Positions 8,440-16,815 are shown, counted from the first letter of the stretch. The stretch is DNA of 64,000 nt from Microbacterium cremeum (GCF_015277855.1 NZ_CP063812.1:806001-870000), one strand, 5' to 3'. Numbers and translations are program-made. Notes: a model not told the origin generated them from the letters alone.

Positions 8440-10362
8440 ATGACAACCCTTCTTCCGCACCACGACGGCTCGTCGCTGTACGTCTCGAACCTTGCGCCGT
8501 CGCTCGGCGATGTCGTCACCGTCCGGCTGCGCGTGCCCGAGGGGTACGGGCCGCTCGCGGCGGTCCGCACGCGCTCCAACCCCGATCACGAGCCGGAATG
8601 GACGGATGCCGTGCGCCTCGGCACGATCGACGGCTGGGAGTGGTGGGAGGCGCCGGTCACGGTGCGCAACCCGCGCCACGGCTACCGGTGGCTGCTCGTC
8701 CACGAGGCCGGTCCCGACGGCTCGCCGGGCGCCGTCGAGTGGCTCAACCAGACCGGGCTGCACACGCTCGAGACGCTCGACGCCGAGGACTTCGCGCTCC
8801 TCAGCTACCCGGCGCCGCCGGCGTGGCTGACGGATGCCGTGATGTACCAGGTCTTCCCCGACCGCTTCGCCCGTTCGGCGCAGGCCGACACGCATGCGAC
8901 TCCCGAGTGGGCGGTCGCAGCGAGCTGGGACACCCCGGTGGACCCGGTCATGCCCGGGCGCTCGCAGCAGTTCTACGGCGGCGATCTCGACGGCGTCACC
9001 GAGAAGCTCGACCATCTCGTGTCGCTCGGCGTGAACCTCCTCTATCTCACCCCGATCTTCCCGGCGGCCTCGAACCACCGCTACGACGCCTCCAGCTTCC
9101 ACAGCGTCGACCCGCTGCTCGGCGGCGACGAGGCCTACATCCGCCTCGTGGAGGCGGCCCATGCCCGCGGCATCCGTGTCATCGGCGACCTCACGAGCAA
9201 CCACTCGGGCGACCGGCACGAGTGGTTCCAGGCGGCTCTCGGCCACCCGGGCGCGCCGGAGGAGGAGTTCTACTACTTCACCGACGGCGCGAACACGCAG
9301 TACGAGTCGTGGCTCGGCACGCCGACGCTGCCGAAGTTCAACTGGGCATCGCAGGAGCTGCGCCGGCGCTTCATCGACGGCCCCGACTCGGTGGTCGCGA
9401 AGTGGCTGAAGCCGCCGTACTCGACCGACGGCTGGCGCATCGACGTCGCGAACATGACCGGGCGGCTCGGCGAGATCGACCTCAACGCCGAAGTGCGGCA
9501 GCTGCTGCGCCAGACGATGATCGAGATCAACCCCGACACGATCCTGCTGGGGGAGTCGACGAACGACGCCGCGAGCGACCTGCAGGGCGACGGCTGGCAC
9601 GGCGCGATGACGTATCCGTCCTTCACGCGGCCGCTGTGGGGCTGGCTCTCCGAGCCGACCGGCACGCCGTACCTCACGGCGGAGGGCGACGAGAAGACGG
9701 AACCGTGGTTCTTCGGGCAGCCTATCGGCGGCATCCCCCGCTACACCGCGCGGGAGTTCGTCGATGCGGTGGTCCGCTTCACCGGCGGCATCCCCTGGCG
9801 CGTGCGGCTCGGCAACATGCAGCCGCTCGACACCCACGACACCGGCCGGTTCGCGACCAACGCGGCGCCGGGGACCATCCCCGTCGCGGTCGGCCTCATG
9901 ATGACGATGCCGGGCCTGCCGGTGGTGTTCGCGGGCGACGAGTTCGGCCTCGTGGGCGCCGACGGCGAGGCGAGCCGGACGCCCATCCCGTGGGGCACCG
10001 AGACCGAGCCCGAGACCGCCGCGCGCATCGCGCTGTACCGCGACCTCATCGCCCTGCGTCACGCGCACCCCGCGCTCGCGACCGGCGGTCTGCGGTGGGT
10101 GCACGTCGACGACAACACCGTGGTCTTCGTGCGCGAGTCTGCCGACGAGACGCTTCTCGTGCTGGCGGCGAAGGGCGACGCGGATGCCGAGATCGCGGCA
10201 TCCGCTCTCCCCGGTGCGGTCGGTGCCGAGGCGCTGTTCGGCGACGCGACTCTGGCGGTCGCCGACGACGGCGCGGTGCTGCTGTCGGCGGACGGTCCCG
10301 CGTTCGCGGTGTGGCGTCTCGCCGGTGTGTCGCTGCCCGTGCTCGACGACGCCCGCGCATGA
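8440..10362 (+). CDS. GH13 glycosidase, cytoplasmic maltodextrin-degrading enzyme
   Basis: The 640-residue protein has no signal peptide. It has an N-terminal beta domain (about residues 1-125) and then a GH13 barrel. Catalytic residues are Asp335 (GWRIDVAN), Glu372 (LLGESTND) and Asp467 (DTHDTGR). The extra N-terminal domain and MYQVFPDRFARS are typical of neopullulanase, cyclomaltodextrinase and alpha-glucosidase members (GH13_20/21/30). It likely splits imported maltodextrins. I placed the start at the ATG at 8440 because GAAAGG lies just upstream; the frame is open further upstream but low quality. The 150-bp gap after the amylase may hold a second promoter. It overlaps the next gene by 4 bp. 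Confidence 0.88.
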   Translation: MTTLLPHHDGSSLYVSNLAPSLGDVVTVRLRVPEGYGPLAAVRTRSNPDHEPEWTDAVRLGTIDGWEWWEAPVTVRNPRHGYRWLLVHEAGPDGSPGAVEWLNQTGLHTLETLDAEDFALLSYPAPPAWLTDAVMYQVFPDRFARSAQADTHATPEWAVAASWDTPVDPVMPGRSQQFYGGDLDGVTEKLDHLVSLGVNLLYLTPIFPAASNHRYDASSFHSVDPLLGGDEAYIRLVEAAHARGIRVIGDLTSNHSGDRHEWFQAALGHPGAPEEEFYYFTDGANTQYESWLGTPTLPKFNWASQELRRRFIDGPDSVVAKWLKPPYSTDGWRIDVANMTGRLGEIDLNAEVRQLLRQTMIEINPDTILLGESTNDAASDLQGDGWHGAMTYPSFTRPLWGWLSEPTGTPYLTAEGDEKTEPWFFGQPIGGIPRYTAREFVDAVVRFTGGIPWRVRLGNMQPLDTHDTGRFATNAAPGTIPVAVGLMMTMPGLPVVFAGDEFGLVGADGEASRTPIPWGTETEPETAARIALYRDLIALRHAHPALATGGLRWVHVDDNTVVFVRESADETLLVLAAKGDADAEIAASALPGAVGAEALFGDATLAVADDGAVLLSADGPAFAVWRLAGVSLPVLDDARA

Positions 10363-11147
10363 CGGCTCCGGATCGCTTCGACGAACTCAGCGCCGGGCTC
10401 GTGGCCGGAGTGCGGGCGCGGGACGAGCTCATCGGCCTCGTGCTCCTCGGTTCCGCATCGGAGGAGGCACGTGACCGCCGCGACGAGTGGTCGGATCACG
10501 ATTTCTTCGCGCTGACCGCGTCGGGGAAGGGGGCCGCGGTGCGGCCCGACCTGTCGTGGCTGCCCGACCAGGAGCGGATCGTGCTCACCGCGCGCGAGGG
10601 CGAGATCGGGTTCGCCGCCGTCTACGACGACGGGCACGTGTTCGAGTTCGCCTTCTCGGACGCCGCCGAACTCGCGGGGGCAGTCGCCGGCGACGCGAGC
10701 GTCGTGGTCGACGACGGGGCCGGCACGACCGCGGCGCTGATCACGGAGGCCCGTGCCCGCGCCGCCGCCGCCGACCGGTTCGATGCCGCGAACGACGTGC
10801 GGCTCGTCCTGGTGAAGCTCCTCATCGGGGTCGGCCGCGTGCGCCGGGGCGAGGTGATCAACGGGAACGGCTTCATCCGGCAATGGGCCGTGCAGCATCT
10901 CGTGCGGGCCATCCGCGGTCGCTTCGCCGAGGCATCCACCACTCTCCGCGACACGATCGACCCGCTGCGACGGTTCGAGCGCGACTTCCCGCGGTGGGGT
11001 GCCGACATCGGCGCGACGCTGGACCTGCCGATAGAGGAGTGCGCGTACGAGCTGTACCGCATGACCCGGCGGGTGCTCGAGCCGGGCTGGGCGGAGTTCC
11101 CCTCAGAAGCCGCGGACGTCGTCGCGGTGCGCCTCGGCTGGAGGTGA
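10359..11147 (+). CDS. nucleotidyltransferase-fold protein
   Basis: This 262-residue protein begins in the ATGA overlap with the GH13 gene. It carries the minimal nucleotidyltransferase signature G-S with a downstream D-x-D (LLGSASEEARDR, then SDHDFF), as in kanamycin/aminoglycoside adenylyltransferase-like proteins. The rest is helical. It may modify a small molecule or be a regulatory transferase; resistance is not implied. The tight coupling to a sugar-degrading gene is odd for an antibiotic enzyme and may only reflect shared transcription. The function is unknown beyond the fold. Confidence 0.7.
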   Translation: MTAPDRFDELSAGLVAGVRARDELIGLVLLGSASEEARDRRDEWSDHDFFALTASGKGAAVRPDLSWLPDQERIVLTAREGEIGFAAVYDDGHVFEFAFSDAAELAGAVAGDASVVVDDGAGTTAALITEARARAAAADRFDAANDVRLVLVKLLIGVGRVRRGEVINGNGFIRQWAVQHLVRAIRGRFAEASTTLRDTIDPLRRFERDFPRWGADIGATLDLPIEECAYELYRMTRRVLEPGWAEFPSEAADVVAVRLGWR

Positions 11148-11152
11148 TGTCC

Positions 11153-11194
11153 GGGTTGTCCACGGTTCCGCGGCGGCGGGACTGTGGACAACCC
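11153..11194. repeat. inverted repeat containing DnaA-box-like words
   Basis: GGGTTGTCCAC and its exact complement are separated by 20 bp between a stop codon and the next gene. Each arm contains a TTGTCCAC word close to the actinobacterial DnaA box. It may instead be a terminator for the mal operon, although there is no T-run. Confidence 0.5.
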
Positions 11195-11231
11195 GCGACA
11201 CGGGGTCGCACGGTGGGGCACACTGAGTCCC

Positions 11232-12146
11232 ATGTCAGCGTTGACCACCATCGGGCTGCCCGTAGCCCTCGGCATCATCATGCTCGGTCTCGGCCTGAGC
11301 CTCACCGTGGGCGACTTCGCCCGCGTGCTCAAGCAGCCCAAGGCGGTGATCATCGCCCTGCTGTGCCAGCTCGTCCTGTTGCCTGCGATCTGCTTCGGGC
11401 TCGTCCTCGCGTTCCAGCTCCCGCCCGTGCTCGCCGTCGGCATGATGATGCTGGCCGCCTCGCCCGGCGGCACGACCGCGAACCTCTACAGCCACCTGTT
11501 CCGCGGCGACGTCGCCCTGAACATCTCGCTCACGGCGGTCAACTCCGTCATCGCGGTGTTCACGCTGCCGATCATCACGAACCTCTCGATCCTGTACTTC
11601 GACCCGTTCGACGATCAGCTGGGCATGCAGTGGGCCAAGACGCTCGAGGTGTTCGCGATCGTGCTGCTGCCGGTCGCCGCCGGCATGGCCGTGCGGCGCC
11701 TCTGGCCCCGTTTCGCCCAGGCGATGGACAAGCCGGTGCGCATCGCGTCGGTCGTCATCCTCGTCATCGTGATCGCCGGCGCGGTCGTGCAGAACTGGAC
11801 GCTGCTGGTCGAGAACTTCGGCCGCCTGTCGCTCATCACGACCCTGTTCTGCGTCATCAGCCTCACCGTCGGCTACCTCGCGCCGCGCCTCATCAAGGTG
11901 GGGAAGCGACAGTCGATCGCGTCGTCGTTCGAGATCGGCATCCACAACGCCACGCTCGCGATCGTGATCGCACAGACCGTGCTCGGCTCGGTCGAGCTGT
12001 CGCTGCCCGCCGCTGTGTACGGCGTGCTGATGTTCTTCATCGCATTCGGCTTCGGCTTCCTCATCCGCGACCGCTCCCGCGCCCCCGAGACCGCCGACGC
12101 CACGCCCGCCCCCTCCGCCTCGCCCCCCTCCGCTCCGCGCCCCTGA
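11232..12146 (+). CDS. bile acid:sodium symporter family (BASS) transporter
   Basis: The 304-residue protein has about nine to ten hydrophobic helices and the SBF-family blocks ASPGGTTAN and FEIGIHNATLAI. These crossover regions bind sodium in BASS transporters. Such proteins import organic anions such as bile acids, pantoate or 2-keto acids; the substrate here is not determinable. I chose the ATG at 11232; an open frame exists upstream but its residues (GVARWGTLSP) are not family-like. The C-terminus is Pro/Ala-rich and runs to the edge of the repeat block. It appears to be a single-gene unit. Confidence 0.88.
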   Translation: MSALTTIGLPVALGIIMLGLGLSLTVGDFARVLKQPKAVIIALLCQLVLLPAICFGLVLAFQLPPVLAVGMMMLAASPGGTTANLYSHLFRGDVALNISLTAVNSVIAVFTLPIITNLSILYFDPFDDQLGMQWAKTLEVFAIVLLPVAAGMAVRRLWPRFAQAMDKPVRIASVVILVIVIAGAVVQNWTLLVENFGRLSLITTLFCVISLTVGYLAPRLIKVGKRQSIASSFEIGIHNATLAIVIAQTVLGSVELSLPAAVYGVLMFFIAFGFGFLIRDRSRAPETADATPAPSASPPSAPRP

Positions 12147-12153
12147 TCCTGGG

Positions 12154-12244
12154 CCCTAGGCCCTAGGCCCTAGGCCCTAGGCCCTAGGCCCTAGGCCCTA
12201 GGCCCTAGGCCCTAGGCCCTAGGCCCTAGGCCCTAGGCCCTAGG
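12154..12244. repeat. heptamer tandem array, 13 copies of CCCTAGG
   Basis: Thirteen exact, uninterrupted copies of CCCTAGG fill 91 bp. Each junction creates a CCTAGG palindrome. The array starts 7 bp after the transporter stop. There is no variation between copies, which points to recent expansion by slippage and makes the locus a candidate variable-number repeat. Confidence 0.97.
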
Positions 12245-12245
12245 C

Positions 12246-12347
12246 TCGTCGCCCCTGGCCCCTGGCGCTGGGCCCGTCGCCCCTGGCCCTGGGGCTGGGC
12301 CCGTCGCCCCTGGCCCTGGGGCTGGGCCCGTCGCCCCTGGCCCTTGA
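12246..12347. repeat. 27-bp tandem repeat, about 3.6 copies
   Basis: Units beginning CCGTCGCCCCTGGCCCTGGG start at 12274, 12301 and 12328 (period 27). A diverged first copy at 12246-12273 and a partial last copy complete the block. It directly abuts the heptamer array and shares its CCTGG/CCTAGG flavour, so the two may derive from one seed. Confidence 0.9.
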
Positions 12348-12420
12348 CCGCGAGAGTGCAGCTGGCGGACGAGGGTGTGGGTACTCCCCACGCCCTCGGC
12401 GACCAGGTGCACTCTCGCGG
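12348..12420. repeat. 73-bp palindromic element
   Basis: Perfect 13-bp outer arms (CCGCGAGAGTGCA and complement) enclose an inner pair around CGAGGG/CCCTCG and GTGGG/CCCAC. It would fold into one long hairpin. It has the look of a REP/BIME-type interspersed element and could also end transcripts from the transporter gene. Confidence 0.8.
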
Positions 12421-12532
12421 GTGGAGCGCGCGGCGGCGGCCGAGACCGCGGACGCCACGCGGGGGAGGGCGCGGGGGGTACGGGGTGGCGGAGAAGCCCG
12501 TCGTTCGTAGACTGGGGCGGCGAGGAGGTGCC

Positions 12533-13033
12533 ATGCGCCCGCTGACCGAAGAGGACGTGCGTTCGTCGTTCGTGAACGCGTCGCCCGACGAGCTGCGGCT
12601 CGTCACGCTGCCCGCCGATTTCGTGCTCACCGACTGGGACCACCTGGACTTCCTGGCGTGGCGCGACCCACGCACCCGAGGCCGCGGCTACCTGGTCGCC
12701 GAGCTGGACGGCGAGCCGACGGGCATCGTGCTGCGTGCGGCCGACGGCTCGTCGCGTGCCCGCGCGGCGATGTGCAACCTCTGCCACACGATGCAGCCGG
12801 CCGACCAGGTCGTGCTCTACACCGCCCGCAAGGCGGGCGAGGCGGGAGCGCACGGCGACAGCGTCGGCACCTACATCTGCGCCGACCTGTCGTGTCACGA
12901 GATGGTGCGGCTCGCGGCTCCCCTCGCGCCGAACGAGGTACGGGCGAGCGTCGACCTGAAGATCGACGGCACGAAGCGGCGCACCGAGGCGTTCGTCGGC
13001 CGCGTGCTCGAGACCGCCGGGGTGCCGCGATGA
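12533..13033 (+). CDS. FBP-domain zinc-finger protein (EF-G-binding type C-terminal domain)
   Basis: This 166-residue protein carries CNLCHTM near residue 83 and a second cysteine pair position (YICADLSCHEM) near residue 120. This is the treble-clef zinc finger of the FBP/FusB-like C-terminal domain. The N-terminal part (RPLTEEDVRSSFVNASPDELRLVTLP) is typical of actinobacterial members. Full FusB proteins bind elongation factor G and rescue fusidic-acid-stalled ribosomes; the actinobacterial ones are untested. The ATG at 12533 has a GGAGG ribosome site 6 bp upstream. Its stop overlaps the next start (ATGA), so it forms an operon with the sugar kinase. Confidence 0.82.
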   Translation: MRPLTEEDVRSSFVNASPDELRLVTLPADFVLTDWDHLDFLAWRDPRTRGRGYLVAELDGEPTGIVLRAADGSSRARAAMCNLCHTMQPADQVVLYTARKAGEAGAHGDSVGTYICADLSCHEMVRLAAPLAPNEVRASVDLKIDGTKRRTEAFVGRVLETAGVPR

Positions 13034-13941
13034 CCGTCGTCGTGATCGGCGACGCGCTCATCGACGAGCTGCGCGACGACTCCGGCGTGCGCGAGTTCGT
13101 CGGCGGCGCCGCGCTCAACGTCGCCGTCGGCCTCACGCGGCTCGGAGTGCCCGCGACGCTCGTCGCGATGCTCGGCGACGACGAGCCCGCCTCGCGCGTG
13201 CGTCACTACCTCGACGACTACGGCGTCGGGCTTCTCGCGACGCCGTCGCTGCACGGCACCGCGCGCGCCGTCAGCACGCGCACCGGCGGCGGCGAGCCGA
13301 CCTACGTCTTCAACGAGGCGTCGCAGCGGCGGCGCATCCGGTTCGGCGACGCCGAACGCAAGGCGATGACGGATGCCGACCTCGTCGTCGTCAGCTGCTT
13401 CGCGTTCGACGACGCCGAGCAGACGGCCGAGCTGGCCGACGCGATCACCGCGGCCGAGGCATCCGTCGCCGTCGACCCCAACCCGCGAACGGGGATGCTG
13501 CACGACAAGGACGAGTTCGTGCGGGGCTTCGAGCGGCTCGCCGCCGGGGCATCGCTGGTCAAGGTCGGCGAGGACGATGCGGCGCTGCTGTACGGCGATC
13601 GCCTCGACGCGCTGCGGGCGCGTCTGATCGACCTCGGCGCGCGCGCCGTGCTGGCGACCGAGGGCGCTGCCGGCGCGACCATCGAGGCCGACGGCACGGT
13701 GGTGACCCGGCCCATCTCGACCCTTCCCGGGCGCATCGTCGACACGATGGGTGCCGGCGACGCCGCGTTCGCCGCGACGATCGCCGCTCTCGTCACCGAC
13801 GAGCCGTCGGGGTCGGACTACTGGGGTGCCGTGCTGCAGGCTGCGATGGATGCCGCGGCCGCGACGTGCCGGTTCGAGGGGGCGCTGCTGCGCACCCCGA
13901 GTGCGCTCGCGGCGCTCGATCCCGACAGCGTCGGCACGTAG
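13030..13941 (+). CDS. PfkB-family carbohydrate kinase
   Basis: The 303-residue protein opens with VVVIGDALIDEL and GGAALNVAVGLTRLG, the first PfkB signature. It ends with DTMGAGDAAFAATIAAL, the second, which contains the catalytic Asp and anion hole. It should phosphorylate a sugar or nucleoside such as fructose, ribose or adenosine. The exact substrate is not readable. It is coupled to the FBP-domain gene by a 4-bp overlap. Downstream lies the tRNA-Tyr promoter. Confidence 0.88.
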   Translation: MTVVVIGDALIDELRDDSGVREFVGGAALNVAVGLTRLGVPATLVAMLGDDEPASRVRHYLDDYGVGLLATPSLHGTARAVSTRTGGGEPTYVFNEASQRRRIRFGDAERKAMTDADLVVVSCFAFDDAEQTAELADAITAAEASVAVDPNPRTGMLHDKDEFVRGFERLAAGASLVKVGEDDAALLYGDRLDALRARLIDLGARAVLATEGAAGATIEADGTVVTRPISTLPGRIVDTMGAGDAAFAATIAALVTDEPSGSDYWGAVLQAAMDAAAATCRFEGALLRTPSALAALDPDSVGT

Positions 13942-13953
13942 ACCGGGCTCGAT

Positions 13954-13982
13954 TTTCGACCGCGCGGAAGACAGCGTAAGAT
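13954..13982 (+). promoter_or_regulatory. candidate tRNA-Tyr promoter
   Basis: TTTCGA and TAAGAT are 17 bp apart and the -10 ends 49 bp before the tRNA. Nothing else in the short spacer would drive the tRNA. Confidence 0.45.
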
Positions 13983-14031
13983 TGTGGATCGCGCCTCCGG
14001 TCGACTGTACAAGCCGGGCGGGTGCGCACCT

Positions 14032-14113
14032 GGCGAGTTACCCAAGCGGCCAAAGGGATCTGACTGTAAATCAGCTGTCATCGACTTCGGGGGTTCGAAT
14101 CCCTCACTCGCCA
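14032..14113 (+). tRNA. tRNA-Tyr (GTA)
   Basis: The acceptor arms GGCGAGT and ACTCGCC pair exactly. The anticodon loop CTGTAAA carries GTA, and the T arm contains GGTTCGAATCC. A long variable arm (class II) fits tRNA-Tyr. CCA is not encoded. A terminator follows after about 10 bp. Confidence 0.95.
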
Positions 14114-14123
14114 CCCGAATCCG

Positions 14124-14150
14124 AAAGGCCCCCGCGATGCGGGGGCCTTT
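14124..14150 (+). terminator. intrinsic terminator after tRNA-Tyr
   Basis: A perfect hairpin AAAGGCCCCCGC / GCGGGGGCCTTT with a 3-nt loop ends in TTT. The symmetric A and T flanks mean it can also serve the META lipoprotein gene that ends 26 bp away on the other strand. Confidence 0.85.
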
Positions 14151-14175
14151 CGCATGTGCGGGGCGGGTTGTCCGC

Positions 14176-14586
14176 TCACTCCTCCGGGACGCGGGGGAGG
14201 GTCCCGATGGCATCGCCGTCCTCGTCGAAGACCACCAGCGTGTCCTCGCGGACGACGGCGGTCGAAGGCCGGAGCCACACGTCGAGACCCGAGCACGCCA
14301 CCAGGGTGACGAAGACGTCGTGGAACTCGACGGTTCCGTGCTCGAGTTCCCACGTCCCGCCCATGGAGTTGCAGCCGTCGTGGGCCTGCATCGTCCCGTC
14401 GGGCAGGATCGTGAGGTAGGTGCTGCGATCGGCGATCTCGCCCCACTGGCCGACCGGGTCGCCGCCGCGCATCGCCGGGGCCACCGGGCCGACGACTCCG
14501 GAACCTCCCGGCGCGCACGCGGTGAGGAGGAGGCTGAGGGCTCCGGCGAACGCGAGGGGGAGCGTCCATCTGCGACGGCGCGGCAT
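14176..14586 (-). CDS. META-domain-like lipoprotein
   Basis: The 136-residue protein has a lipoprotein signal (SLLLTACAPGG, lipid Cys near residue 23). A small beta domain follows with LPDGTMQAHDGCNSMGGTWELE, the conserved GCN/GxW core of META/HslJ domains. In other bacteria this domain is linked to heat-shock, novobiocin resistance or adhesin roles; none can be assigned here. It is a single gene reading towards tRNA-Tyr and shares the bidirectional terminator. Its start (ATG at 14586) is 63 bp from the divergent YbaK-like gene. Confidence 0.75.
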   Translation of the reverse strand: MPRRRRWTLPLAFAGALSLLLTACAPGGSGVVGPVAPAMRGGDPVGQWGEIADRSTYLTILPDGTMQAHDGCNSMGGTWELEHGTVEFHDVFVTLVACSGLDVWLRPSTAVVREDTLVVFDEDGDAIGTLPRVPEE

Positions 14587-14649
14587 GCGCACATGATGCC
14601 ACGGCGCCGTGGGGCGCGCCTGAGGATTCGGCGCGGTTAGTCTGGGCCG

Positions 14650-15207
14650 ATGATGTGGACCGCGACCGGCACCCTGACCGCACAGCCCGCGACGCAGCAT
14701 CCTGAGCTCGTCGCCGCGCCGGTCTCCACGGCCCTGAAGAGCCTCGCGCCGGAGGTCGCCGCGACGGTCGGCGTCGTCGAGATCGACCCGGCGCTCGCCG
14801 ACACCGCCGCGTTCTGCGAGCGCTACGGAGTGGCACCGGATGCCTCGGCCAACTGCGTCATCGTCAAGGGCAAGCGCGGCGGCGACGTGCGATTCGCCGC
14901 GTGCCTGGTGCTCGCGACCACGCGCGCCGACGTCAACGGCATCGTGCGCCGGCGCCTCGATGTGCGCAGCGCGTCGTTCGCGCCGATGGATGAGGCCGTC
15001 GCGCTCACCGGCATGGAGTACGGCGGCATCACGCCGGTGGGGCTCCCAGCGGGCTGGCCGATCCTCGTGGACCCGGAGGTCGCCGACGCCCCCGAGGTCG
15101 TCATCGGCGGGGGAGTGCGCGGCAGCAAGCTGTTCCTGCCCGGCGCGGCCCTGCTCGCGCTGCCGGGCGCCGAGCTCGTCGAAGGGCTCGGTCGGCCCCT
15201 CGGCTGA
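14650..15207 (+). CDS. YbaK/EbsC-family aminoacyl-tRNA deacylase
   Basis: This 185-residue protein has the YbaK-type core: CVIVKGKRGGDVRFAACLV contains the conserved lysine, and GGITPVGLPAGWPILVD is the GxxxPxG motif. These proteins hydrolyse mischarged tRNAs (Cys-tRNA-Pro, Ala-tRNA-Pro) in the cytoplasm. Two in-frame ATGs (14650 and 14653) are both possible starts. The gene is tail-to-tail with the aztA ATPase gene 15 bp away. The exact substrate among YbaK, ProX and EbsC types is not resolved. Confidence 0.85.
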   Translation: MMWTATGTLTAQPATQHPELVAAPVSTALKSLAPEVAATVGVVEIDPALADTAAFCERYGVAPDASANCVIVKGKRGGDVRFAACLVLATTRADVNGIVRRRLDVRSASFAPMDEAVALTGMEYGGITPVGLPAGWPILVDPEVADAPEVVIGGGVRGSKLFLPGAALLALPGAELVEGLGRPLG

Positions 15208-15222
15208 GGCATCCCCTGGCGG

Positions 15223-15885
15223 TCAGCCGGTGATCGAGTCGCCGACGACCCTGCCGGCTTCGAGCCGGATGACCCTGTCCGCCATCGCGATCACCTCGAG
15301 GTCGTGCGTCACGCACACGACTGCGGTGCCTCGCCCGGCCTCCGCCGCGATCGCCGTCCGGATCCGCTCGCCGCTGTCGGCATCCAGTGCCGTGGTGGGT
15401 TCGTCGAGCAGGAGCAGGTCCGCCCCGCGTGCCAGGCCCTGCGCGAGCAGCGCGCGCTGACGCTGACCTCCCGACAGCTCCGAGAACGGGCGTCGCTGCA
15501 GTGCCGTCAGTCCCAGGCTCTCGAGGGCATCGTCGACGGCGCGCCGCGCGATCGCGTCCATGCGACGCCACGGTCCGAGTCGCCCCCACGCGCCGACCGT
15601 TACGACGTCGCGCACGGTGACGGGGAGCCGTTCGGCCACCGCGGCCCGCTGGGGGACGAAGCTCGACGACGCGTCATCGCGGACGACGAGACCCGCGGAG
15701 GGGCGCCGCGTCCCGGCGAGCACCTCGAGGAGCGTGGACTTTCCCGCCCCGTTCGGGCCGGCGATCACCGTCAGCGCTGAGCGCTGCACGACGACGTCGA
15801 CGTGGCAGAGCACGTCGCGCCCGCCGAGTTCGACGTGGACGCCCTCCAGCCGGGCGATCTGCGGACGGGTCGTGACAAGGGACAT
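15223..15885 (-). CDS. aztA: zinc ABC transporter ATPase AztA
   Basis: The 220-residue protein contains a complete ABC ATPase: Walker A GPNGAGKST (near residue 45), signature LSGGQRQR, Walker B LLLLDEP and H-loop CVTHD. It should energise the AztB permease. It is transcribed divergently from aztB, with only 55 bp between starts and a Zur-like palindrome centred there. In other known loci aztABCD genes are usually collinear, so the split is notable. Assignment to the zinc system rests on the neighbours and the operator. Confidence 0.88.
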   Translation of the reverse strand: MSLVTTRPQIARLEGVHVELGGRDVLCHVDVVVQRSALTVIAGPNGAGKSTLLEVLAGTRRPSAGLVVRDDASSSFVPQRAAVAERLPVTVRDVVTVGAWGRLGPWRRMDAIARRAVDDALESLGLTALQRRPFSELSGGQRQRALLAQGLARGADLLLLDEPTTALDADSGERIRTAIAAEAGRGTAVVCVTHDLEVIAMADRVIRLEAGRVVGDSITG

Positions 15886-15903
15886 GCCACGACCCTATCG
15901 AGT

Positions 15904-15920
15904 TTGAGAATCGTTCTCAA
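15904..15920. promoter_or_regulatory. Zur-like operator between aztA and aztB
   Basis: TTGAGAATCGTTCTCAA is a perfect 7-3-7 palindrome. It resembles the actinobacterial Zur box, whose core is TGAAAATnATTTTCA. It lies about 20 bp from each start and so can shut both promoters when zinc is sufficient. A Fur-type or Mn regulator site is the main alternative. Confidence 0.78.
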
Positions 15921-15940
15921 TAACGCTACGGTCGTCTCCC

Positions 15941-16783
15941 GTGACCTGGATCGCCGAACCCTTCTCGCTCGACTTCGTGCAGCGCGCCTTCCTCGGCGGT
16001 GCGCTCGTCGCCGTGCTGTGCGGGGTCGTCGGGACGTGGGTGGTCGTCCGCGGCATGGCGTTCCTCGGCGAGGCCCTCGCGCACGGGATGCTTCCCGGGG
16101 TGGCGTTCGCGACGGTGCTCGGCTTCCCCGTCGTACTCGGCGCGACGGCCAGCGCCATCGCGATGAGCCTCGGAATCGGAGCGCTGCAGCGCCGCGGCCG
16201 CCTGTCGTACGACACCAGCATCGGGATGCTCTTCGTCGCGATGCTCGCTCTGGGCGTCATCGTGATCTCGTACTCGGGCAGCTTCGCGACGGATGCCACG
16301 GCCATCCTCTTCGGCGACATCCTGGCGATCTCCCTCCCCGACCTCCTGGGCCTCGCGATCGCGACGGCCGCCGGTCTCGCCCTCGCCGCGGCCGCGCATC
16401 GACCGCTCGTCGCGCTCGCGATCGACCCCCGCACCGCAGCGGTGCTCGGGCTCGCCCCGCGCGCGGCACAGGCGGCGCTGGTCGCGCTGGTCACTCTCGC
16501 GATCGTCGCGTCGTACCAGGCCGTCGGGTCGCTCCTCGTGGTCGGCCTGCTCCTGGCACCGTCCGTCGCCGCCGCGCAGTGGACGTCGCGAATCCCCACC
16601 CGCATGGTCCTGGCCGGTGTGCTCGGGGTGGGCGCCGTCACCGCGGGGCTTCTGCTGTCGTGGCACGCCGGAACCGCGGCGGGCGCGTCGATCGCGCTCT
16701 CCGCGATCGGCCTGGCCGGCCTGTCGTGGATGCTCCGCGCCGCTCGCGACGGCCTCACCGCGCCGGCACCCGCCGCCGCCTGA
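15941..16783 (+). CDS. aztB: zinc ABC transporter permease AztB
   Basis: The 280-residue membrane protein belongs to the ABC-3 (ZnuB/MntB) family. Its first helix ends at GMAFLGEALAHGMLPGVAFA, the family's signature loop, and about eight further hydrophobic helices follow. The GTG start at 15941 is 20 bp after the Zur-like box, leaving little leader. It begins a rightward operon whose next gene is 32 bp away. It carries zinc across the membrane, or manganese if the operator is misread. Confidence 0.9.
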   Translation: MTWIAEPFSLDFVQRAFLGGALVAVLCGVVGTWVVVRGMAFLGEALAHGMLPGVAFATVLGFPVVLGATASAIAMSLGIGALQRRGRLSYDTSIGMLFVAMLALGVIVISYSGSFATDATAILFGDILAISLPDLLGLAIATAAGLALAAAAHRPLVALAIDPRTAAVLGLAPRAAQAALVALVTLAIVASYQAVGSLLVVGLLLAPSVAAAQWTSRIPTRMVLAGVLGVGAVTAGLLLSWHAGTAAGASIALSAIGLAGLSWMLRAARDGLTAPAPAAA

Positions 16784-16815
16784 ATCGCACCATCTCCCCG
16801 ACACGAAAGGACTCT

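Noticed and set aside
12154..12244. Heptamer array considered as a linear-replicon telomere.
   Set aside because: It is internal and flanked by ordinary genes on both sides, and no terminal protein gene is visible.
12154..12347. Tandem repeats considered as a CRISPR array.
   Set aside because: Units are head-to-tail without spacers, and no cas gene is seen.
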